Positions 55,785 through 64,000 of a stretch of DNA of 64,000 nucleotides are shown piece after piece. Source of the DNA: Pictodentalium vernedei (lineage: Eukaryota; Mollusca; Scaphopoda; Dentaliida; Dentaliidae); assembly GCA_031216915.1 (NCBI GenBank), contig CM062289.1:445370910-445434909 (forward strand), in the 5' to 3' direction. Positions within the stretch are counted from its first letter, which is position 1; the number at the start of each line of letters is the position of its first letter. Position numbers and translations under genes: made by a program. The notes below the pieces were generated by a model that was given only the letters and a program-made list of their open reading frames with translations, was not told the DNA's origin and made no database searches.

Positions 55785-57845
55785 TTAACCCTTTACCCAA
55801 CGAATCGCCTGCATCCACCCGCGTAATATGCAAATTCAGCAGTTGAAAAAATATTATTTTTCAAAAAATTTCAACAAAACCATATCATGTGACCCCTCGT
55901 TGGAACGAGCTCGTCGAGCTCATTCCAACGAGGGGTCACATGATATGGTTTCGTTGAAATTTTTTGAAATGAAAGTGTCAATGACACTGTAGCTCAACTT
56001 GTGAAGACATGTACATGTATAGTATGCGACATAGCAATGACAAACATCTAGGTAATGACCTGATAACAAAGGTACATATAAAGTATTGTAACGGCCTGTA
56101 CATAAATACTGACCATAGCCTGTAACAAATGTATAGGTAAAGTATTGTAAAGGTGGGTGACAGTCAGATGCTAAACTAGAAAAGAAATCTTTGAGTCCCA
56201 GAGTGGGTCTGACTGAACCCTCAAAATATTTGTTCTAATAGCACAGTGATAACAAAGGCACCCCAAAACACACTCATTCCTGTCCCAGGGTGAAAACAAA
56301 GGTACCCAAGAAGTTTCGTGAAGATCAGTTCAAAAATACGAGCTGAAAAGAAGTTGTGACAAAAAACTGATTGGACCTAATTTCGGTACAAAATGGCCAC
56401 TGGCAGCCATCTTGAATTTTGGACCGCACTCAGAAACACTCGTTCTTGTCCCAAGGTGATAACAAAGGTACCCAAGAAGTTTCGTGAAGATCGGTTGATA
56501 AATACAGCCTCTAGCCCGAGCAGTATTGACATGTGCACTTACAGTGTATAAGTAGCACTAAATAAATCAAAATTCATCTAATTTGCATACTTTCTGCACG
56601 AGAAAAAAACCTGTACTGTATGTGAGTGATGTACTCCATTTTACTAAACATTCATACAAAAACATTTATTCAAATCAGAACTTTCATACAGAAGTTCTGT
56701 ACAAAAGACTGATTGCACTACTTTTGGTACAAAATGGCTGCTGGTGGCCATGTTGAATTTCGGACCACACCCCAAAACACCCGTTCTCATCCCACGGTAA
56801 TAACAAAGGTACCCAAGACGTTTCGTAAAGATTGGTTCATAAATACGGCCTCTAGCCTGAGCCGTATAGAAGTTGTGTACAAAAATCTGATTAGACCTAA
56901 TTTCGGTACAAAATGGCCACTGGCAGCCATCTTGAATTTCGAACCGCACTCAGAAACACTCGTTCTCATCCCAAGGTGATAGCAGAGGTACCCAAGAAGT
57001 TTCGTGAAGATCGGTTGATAAATACAGCCTCTAGCCTGAGCCGTATTGACATGTGTACTTACTGTGTGTAAGTAGCACTGAAAAAATAAAAGTTCATCTA
57101 ATTTGCATAACTTCTGCACGAGAACAAAACCTGTATTATATGTGATGTATCCCATGGTACTAAACATTAACACAAAAAATTATTCAAATCAGAGCTTTGA
57201 TGTGAAAGTTCTGCGCAAAAATCTGATTGCCCCTAATTTTGAACAAAATGGCTGCCAGCGGCCATCTTGAATTTCGGACCGTACCCAAAAACACCCGTTC
57301 TCGTCCCACGGTGATAGCAAAGGTACCCAAGAAGTTTCGTAAAAATCGGTTCATAAATGCGGGCTCTAGCCTGAGCCATATTGGCATTTGCGCTGACAGT
57401 GCTGAAAGTAATACTAAATACATCAAAGTTAGTCTAATTTGCATAATTTACATACGAGAAACAAACCCGTATTATATATGATGTATCCCATGGTACTAAA
57501 CATTCATACAAAAAATTATTCAAATCAGTGCTTTCATATGGAAGTTCTGTGCAAAAAACAGATTTCTGCATCGTCGGTACAAAATGGCGGCTGGCAGCCA
57601 TCTTGAATTTCTGACCGGAGCCTAAAACACTCGTTCTCGTCCCACAGTCATAACAAAGGTACCCAAGAAGTTTCATAAAGATCGGTTCATAAATACGGCC
57701 TCTGACGGACAGATGGACAGACGGACAGACAGACGACGGACAACTGGCCATGGCAAAAGCTCAAACTTGGCTTTGCCAAAGTTGTGCTAAAAATGATATT
57801 TAAAATAATAAATTTTGATATCGTCTGCATTGGGTAAAGGGTTAA
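55785..57845. mobile_element. piggyBac-type MITE split by H-A
   Basis: TTAACCCTTTACCCAACGAA, the full palindrome, and TTTTTTGAAA lie on the left; TGATATTTAAAATAATAAAT and TGGGTAAAGGGTTAA on the right. The copy at 17873-18124 reads across the break. Confidence 0.9.
55970..57790 (-). mobile_element. H-A element (HINE-like)
   Basis: TGAAAGTGTCAATGACAC then GTAGCTCAACTTG, and GCCAAAGTTGTGCTAAAAA. Units repeat TACAAAATGGC, CAGCCATCTTGAATTT and GAAGTTTCGTAAAGATCGG. GACGGACAGACAGACGACGG precedes the end. Confidence 0.88.
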
Positions 57846-57897
57846 TAAACAGGGTATACTACATTCAGAAAATGCAGCTGATTTTCGTTTGAATGAT

Positions 57898-58130
57898 GCC
57901 TAGAAATAAGCAATATGTCTTTTGCAGAATGAGGTGCCCAGAGGGTGAATTTGCAGATACTATTCCATAGAGCGGGCCAATTTATCTTCCAGGTACCTCT
58001 TTCCATTTAGGCTTGAAACCTTGATTCAGATTGAGGTTCACAGAGGGTAAATTTAGTAATGCTACCATCACCAAATTCATCCTCTGGGTACCTAATTCTG
58101 CAGATGACAGTCTGCTTATTTCCAGGCTTG
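57898..58130. mobile_element. CAAGCC-type MITE with target duplication
   Basis: CCTAGAAATAAGC and GCTTATTTCCAGGCTTG ends. GTTTGAATGAT occurs at 57887-57897 and 58131-58141. Confidence 0.78.
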
Positions 58131-58200
58131 GTTTGAATGATCAATGGAACCACAACTCATTCTTAGTATGATGCCAAAATTGACCAAAGAAAACAATAAA

Positions 58201-60540
58201 CAAGAGGCCCCAGGGGGCCTGAGGGCGCTCACCTGACATGGTAGCCTAAATATCAACCCAGAGAATTGATTTCCACAAGTTGCATCTGCTCCTCCTAAGA
58301 AAAGCTGAAACCAAATATCCAAATATTCTGACCAGTGGATCTAAAAAAAGATTTTTAAAGAATATTCCTCATACTGAACTAAGTCATAATTCGGGCTCCC
58401 ACAGGGAGCCCATATATGAACCCAGGGACTTGGCTTTAACAAACCTGAATCTCACACCCCTAAGGATTCTGCACACCAAATATCAAAACATTCCGACTGC
58501 TGGATCTGAAGAAGAAGATTTTTAAAGAAAATTCCTCATTTTGAACCAAGTTACAATTCGAGCTCCCACAATCAGCCCAAATATGGACCTAGGGACATGG
58601 CTTGAACAAACTTGAATCTTACCCCCCTAAGGATGCTGCATAAAAAATATCAAAAGCATTCATCTGCTGGATCTGAAGATTTTTAAAGAAAATTCCTCAT
58701 TTTGAACTAAGTTGTCATTCAGGCTCCCATAGTGAGCCCAAATATGAACCAAAGGACTTGGCTTGAACAAACTTGAATCTCAGCCCCAAGGTTGCTCCAT
58801 GCCAAATATCAAAACATTCCAACTGCTGAATCTGAAGAAGAAGATTTTTAAAGAAAAATTCCTCATATTGACTAAGTTATAATTTGGGCTCCCACAGGGA
58901 GCCCACATATGGACCACATATGGACCCATGGACTTGGCTTTAACACACTTGAATCCCCCCTCCCCCCCCAAGGATGCTACTCACCACATATCAAACCATT
59001 CGGACTGCTGGATCTGAAGAAGAAGATTTTTTAAACAAAGTTACAATTCAAGCTCCCACAGTGAGCCCAAATATGGACCTAGGGACATGGCTTGAACAAA
59101 CTTGAATCTCACCCTCCTAAGGCTGCTGCATACCAAATACCACAAGATTCTGCCTGCTGGATCTTGAGAAGAAGATTTTCAAAGAAATTTGCCTGAAATG
59201 CACTAAGTTCGAATTTGGGCTTCTATCGTGAGCCCAAATATGAATCCAGGTGGCCGATTTGAACTGGAATCAGATCCACCCCACAATGTTGCATACCAAA
59301 TATCAAAAGATTCTGCCTGCAGGATCTGGAGAAGAAGATTTTTGAAGAAATTTGCCTGAAATGCACTAAGTTCAAATTCGAGCTTCTATAGTGAGCCCAA
59401 ATATGAATCTAGGGAGCCGATTTGAACAAAATAGAATCAGATCCACCCACAATGTTGCATACCAAATATCAAAAGATTCTGCCTGCTGGATCTGCAGAAG
59501 AAGATTTTCAAAGAAATTTGCCTGAAATGCAGTAAGTTCAAATTTGGGCTCCTATACTGAGCCCAAATATAAACCCAGGGGCCGATTTGAACAAACTTGA
59601 ATCAGATCCACCCCACAATGTTGCATGCCAAATATCAAAAGATTCTGCCTGCTGGATCTGGAGAAGAAGATTTTTTAAGAAATTTGCCTGAAATGCACTA
59701 AGTTCGAAATCGGGCTCCTATACTGAGCCCAAATATGAACCCAGGGGGCCGATTTGAACAAACTTGAATCAGATCCGCCCTCCAATGTTGCATACCAAAT
59801 ATCAAAAGATTCTGCCTGTTGGATCTGGAGAAGAAGATTTTTTAATGTTTTTCCCATTGCCTACAGTGTTAAAAAGTGCTGACTCTGCGCTTTTTCAAAG
59901 TCCCGAAACTGTACCCTATGATAAAACCGATGGCAATCTTTTTTTACCAATTCTTTCTGTTGGTCCTAAGGAAGCTTCACACCAAATAAAAATTCTCGGT
60001 GCCGTGCAGTTTTGGAGATATGGGCGTTTTAATTTTTTTCTATTTTTAGCTCCTGCGGTTCCCATGGGGCTACGGGAAAAAAAAAATCAGCATAAATTAG
60101 GTACTTATGACCCAATAAGCCCTCACATAAAATTTGGTTCAAATCAGCCTCTCGGTTTGGAAAATAGAAATTTTGGGCGGGGCCAAAAATTTTGCCCCTC
60201 CCATAACGACGCCAAGTGTAGCCCCACAAACTTCTCTTGAACAAATCTGAGTCTACACCTCAAATGGAAGCTGCACACCAAATATCAAGTCTCTGCTACT
60301 GCTGGTTCATGAGAAGAAGATTTTTTAAGATTTCAGCACACTTTTTGGGTGTGGCCCTACCCACGGGCGGGGCAACTTGATTTGAACAAAATCAAATTGC
60401 GATGTCATAACAAACGATTATCTCAAATATCAATTAAATTGGTTCAGCGGTTTGGGAGGAGAAGACGCAAATACCATGTTCACGGACGACGGACGGTGAG
60501 TGATCACTATAGCTCTCCTGACTGAAAGTCAGGTGAGCTA
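58201..60540 (-). mobile_element. H-C element (HINE-like), full copy
   Basis: CAAGAGGCCCCAGGGGGCCT hairpin then GCGCTCACCTGAC on the left. On the right ACGGACGACGGACGG, then a hairpin ending GTCAGGTGAGCTA. About nine units near 165 bp carry AGCCCAAATATGAACCCAGG, CATACCAAATATCAAAAGAT and CTGGATCTGGAGAAGAAG. The last third (59840-60240) matches 3050-3460 without the AT array. Confidence 0.88.
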
Positions 60541-60734
60541 AAAAAATACACAAATATTTAGACTAAAGCCTGTTTTTAACCCAAGAGAAAACTTTGCATG
60601 TTTAAAAAACAATTTTGCCCAAAGCAAGTTCTAAACAAAAGTGCCAATTTTTTTTTCCCTAAGTAAAACAAACATTACATTTTCACCTCAACCATAAGCT
60701 TATGATCATTCATGGTACAGTTTATTAAAATATG

Positions 60735-61072
60735 AGATTTACACATACTGCTGCACAATGGCCAATCACGACCACAACAGTTTTACGGGTGGAGGAAACC
60801 GGAGTACCCAAAGAGAACCACCGAGCAATGGTGAGCAACTGTCAGCTTCCCAACATACTAACTCCACACAAGCAGGGTTAGCATTGGTTGAAGACAAGTG
60901 CACCATCGGTGTGCAGTACGCCTTAGTACACAACACCACCATTCCCCCACATGGGCAATGGGGGTGAAGTGTCTTGCCCAAGGATACAACGCGGCTTCTG
61001 CAGGGGGGATTCAAACCAAGAACCTCTTGGCTTGCAGCCTGCACCTCTAACTATTGAGCCATAGTGCCCCCA
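60735..61072 (-). mobile_element. tRNA-headed SINE, short tail
   Basis: Full body and head (B-box-like GGTTTGAATCC on the minus strand). The A/T tail is reduced. AATATGA near both edges may be a residual duplication. Confidence 0.8.
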
Positions 61073-62387
61073 CAATATGACAGTCCTGGTAATTCACCCT
61101 CAGCAATCAGCAGTACCGAGGAAAATACAGAGGAAACTAAAAATATCCACAGCAAAAATACTGCCAAGGATGGCTTCTTCAGAAAGACTTATGGTGGCAG
61201 AAATTGCACAACTTCCAGGTTACACAAAGAATCAGACCATGTGGGCTGTACTATGCTGTATTGCTAATCTTACAATTTACAGTACAAATTGCAGCATAAC
61301 CACTAGAAACTTACAGAGCTTTCCAGAAACTTATGTCAGATTCTAGTGTTATCAACATAGAAGCAGTGAGATACTTAGTTTCGGGCTATGCTGCATCTTA
61401 TTTTCACTCACACTATACATATTGAGCAAGTCGCCTGCTTACTTCTAAGTTTTTTTCTCAGCATTCACATGGTTCATGATATTGGCATCATACAATTGAG
61501 TGAAAGATTCTGCACATTGATTGTGATTATATACACATGTATCTTGAACTACTTTCACATGTTAAAGTTACTTGAAAGTTTTCACTTCACCGCATACTAC
61601 ATATACATGGCAATTGAGACTATATGCCCTACTCCCTGACGATTTTTACACAATCGAACAGGCTTCACAGCAATTGCTGTAGAAGCACCAGTTTTCCACA
61701 GCAATTTTTTTGCCGAGGAAACAAGGATGAATTACCAGGACGGATATGATATTTTATGGTAGGATATCCAACAACATTAATATCCACCCCCCAGTGATGT
61801 CCTCTGGGGTTAAGCTTGTTTGACAAAATGCACAGAACCATATGTGTGATGTTTGAACAGAGCCACCAGGTGCGGTGGCCAAATTATTATTTATAATTTT
61901 ACAAGTAGGTCAGCTTATGGGCCCAGGATGCCCAAGGCTTGAGCCAGAACAATTACAATGTTGGAGCCCAAAATGCTCCGCCCCTTAACTGATGTGAGCC
62001 TATATATATACATATATACAATTTTGTCAAAGGTGGAGCAAATACATGCCCGAGAGAGAGTCACAAGGTTCTGAAGAAATATGCCAATAACACAACTACA
62101 GATACACACATGAAAGTCCTCAAGAATCCCTGCCCTGCATGCAGGGTTCTACTGAAACACATGGAATAAAAACAGATGCCTGTGGACATTTACATCTCCA
62201 CCCAAAATGCAGGGATTTGAGTCAAATGCCTCTGAAGAGATACACCAAAACCCACTGCAAGTGGAAGATCCTTGAATCACCTAAGCTGGGTAGCTGAGAA
62301 CTGAGATACACCTATACACATCAATTCCAAAAACACCTTGTTGAACACCCAGCCACGAGAGCTGCAATCACTGATGCCTCCAAAGCT
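61073..62387. other. No supported gene
   Basis: Several 60-90-codon frames without domains. Text near 62350-62390 could encode TDASKAG-like residues as in retroelement RNase H, but the frame is broken on both sides. Confidence 0.35.
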
Positions 62388-62397
62388 GGGGTTTTGA

Positions 62398-62768
62398 AGT
62401 ATTATTTATTTATTGGGGTTTAAGGTCACATACTTATGCAAAGTGGCTATTCGTGACCGTGACAGTTTTACGGGTGGAGGAAGTCAGAGTACCCAGAGAG
62501 AACCACTGAGCAACGACGAGCAACTGTCAGCTCCTCAACATTCTAACTCTGTTCAAGCTCCGCTCAAGCAGGGTTACAGCAGTTGAAGACATGTGCACCA
62601 TGGACGTGCAGTACGCCTTAGTACACGGCGTCATCGTGCCCCCATGTAGGCAACGGGGATAAAATGTCTTGCCCAAGGACACAACGCGGGTCATCCCGGA
62701 CGGGGATCGAACTCGGACACCTCTAGCATGGAAGTCCAACAGTCTACCACTTAGCCACAGCGCTCCCC
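62398..62768 (-). mobile_element. SINE with alternative tRNA-like head, ~10-bp target duplication
   Basis: GGGGTTTTGA at 62388-62397 and 62769-62778 flanks it. On the minus strand the head reads GTGGCTAAGTGGTAGACTG (A-box-like) and GAGTTCGATCCCC (B-box-like), as in 32652-33002. Body and tail are the common ones. Confidence 0.88.
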
Positions 62769-62778
62769 GGGGTTTTGA

Positions 62779-63528
62779 CCAAATGTGTTGACACATGTAT
62801 CCATTCCTATGGTTCAGAGGTAATCTGTAGCCTGTCCGATGTTGATCAGGAAACTGCAGGAATACAATCTTCGGGGCTCTCGCACTTGAGTATGTAGACA
62901 ACCTCCCCACCAAATTGGCTGGCATCATATTCTGGAAAGACTGGTGAAGAAGCACAGGGATTAGACAGAAAAGGCTTGACTGGCAGTGAGAAAGCAAAGG
63001 CAGAGGAAACCTAGATCTGGTGGTGATCGGGTGGTTGTAGGAAAAATGGCAACTTGTCCCTTCCACAGAAAGCTGGAGAATCCTGCCTCAATGTTGTGAT
63101 TTTCAGACAGGTTCAAGAATTGATCAATGGGCATTCCCAAAATTTCAATTAGCAGAAACAAAGGGGGGTATAGTTTGTTCTGGTTTTGTGGATGTGCCAA
63201 CATTTGGTAAAGAAACTGCCTGGAAGTAAACACTTGCCAGGGATTTTGAAGTACATTATATGTCAATAAGATGCCAAAATTTAAATATTCAAAAGGGGAA
63301 TTTTCCGTGACTGGATTTCTGGCCCATGTTGACCCGAATTGTTGAACTTGTCTTTTTTCTTTACCTTTCAATGAACTTTGTGTATCTCCCATAAAGACAT
63401 ATTTATGCTCGTGACATAAATGCAGATAAAATAAATTTAGCATAATTTGTCAGCAGACTTTATTTCATAAATTTGGTCCGATTATGATGTGCAACAAATA
63501 AAAAAATGTGAATGAATTCATTTTTGTT
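62779..63528. other. No supported gene
   Basis: A 160-codon minus-strand frame (62961-63443) is the longest here. No domain, start context or splice signal supports it. Confidence 0.4.
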
Positions 63529-64000
63529 TAGGGCTGAAACGGTTGGCTCATTTTCACAACCGATTAACCAAAAGCTGTAACCAGATAATATCCGGTTAAC
63601 CGTAGCCATTATTTCACCGAATCTGGGATCAAAACTACAGGAATTGGAAAGCAGTATTCTCAGAAACTATTCCGTGGTGTGTATACAAACAAACGTTTTC
63701 CGAGTACTCGACAACGTTCGTTTGTATACATACTACAGAATAGTTTCGGCGGTTACTCAGTACTCATGGAAATTACTGATCATTAACGAAGTCTTGAACG
63801 CCAAAGTCGATTGTTTCTCAATATATACAGCGCTGCTTCGAGGCGTAATCTATCCCAAAGGAGAAGCGGCAGATTTACTATGTTTTAACTGAGGAATGAC
63901 GATCACTATTGATATTTCGGGTAACCAGTTGACGTTTTTATTAATCAGTTAGGTAGGTAACCAGTTTCAAACCGGTTATCCGGTTAACCATTTCAGTACT
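63529..64000. mobile_element. hAT-like MITE running to the window edge
   Basis: TAGGGCTGAAACGGTT on the left and AACCATTTCAGTACT on the right are inverted. Inside are TTAACC/GGTTAA phrases and a ~100-bp inverted repeat (63653-63752: GAAACTATTCCGTGG...CAGAATAGTTTC). The target duplication cannot be seen because the right flank is outside the window. Confidence 0.65.

Noticed and set aside
62340-62960. DIRS/Gypsy-type RNase H remnant (TDASKAG-like)
   Set aside because: Only a few residues match, the frame is broken on both sides, and no reverse-transcriptase motif is nearby.
62961-63443. 160-residue minus-strand gene
   Set aside because: No recognised domain, splice signal or promoter; composition is like the flanks.

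Overview
The window is eukaryotic nuclear DNA, AT-rich and intron/intergenic in character, with no complete host protein-coding gene. The repeat content (tRNA- and 5S-headed SINEs, piggyBac-, hAT-, Tc1/mariner-type MITEs, and long subrepeat-bearing elements ending in GACGGACGACGGACG-like tracts and GAGCTAAAA) resembles marine invertebrate genomes, most likely a mollusc or another lophotrochozoan or ambulacrarian. The species cannot be fixed from sequence alone.

About half of the window belongs to long (1-6.6 kb) non-autonomous elements, which I call H-A to H-E. They share one layout: a short inverted repeat at one terminus, a matching inverted repeat set inward from the other terminus, a small hairpin outside that inner repeat, and a core of 120-180 bp direct subrepeats. 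Read on the minus strand this is the layout of Helentron-associated elements (HINEs, Helitron2-derived). Three copies sit inside other recognisable repeats, which fixes their ends. The two inverted repeats change in step between families.

The second large class is MITEs. Most carry TTAA at both ends followed by CCC (piggyBac-like) and a long near-perfect central palindrome. Others are a second TTAA/CCCCCTGC family, a TTAA-flanked GAGAGTGCC hairpin family, an 8-bp-TSD family with a CAAGCCAGAAAATAAGC terminus, hAT-type elements, and TA-flanked CAGT...ACTG elements. About a dozen SINEs share one body but carry three different heads (two tRNA-like, one 5S rRNA-like). A second SINE-like family shares only their 3' tail.

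Protein-coding signal is sparse. A Tc1-like DD34E transposase (48438-49448) has one in-frame stop. A decayed LINE reverse-transcriptase remnant lies at 21466-22615 (minus). Two minus-strand segments look like terminal exons of host genes, each behind a good splice acceptor in the same phase: an acidic exon with a possible BEN-like C-terminus (19945-20429) and a C2H2 zinc-finger exon with a frameshift and a stop (33258-33879).

Layout: 1-6.7 kb nested H elements; 6.8-14.8 kb MITEs and SINEs with H-D; 15-17.3 kb old H-C-like copy with a nested hAT MITE; 17.3-28 kb SINEs, MITEs, the acidic exon and the LINE; 28.3-31 kb long H-B; 31-38 kb SINEs, zinc-finger exon, H-E, H-B; 39-41 kb minisatellite and GC-richer tandem repeat; 42-47 kb MITEs and H-B; 47-49.7 kb mariner MITE and Tc1 element; 51-52.8 kb giant inverted repeat; 53-60.5 kb H-C', H-A in a MITE, and H-C; 60.7-64 kb SINEs and a hAT-like MITE at the edge.
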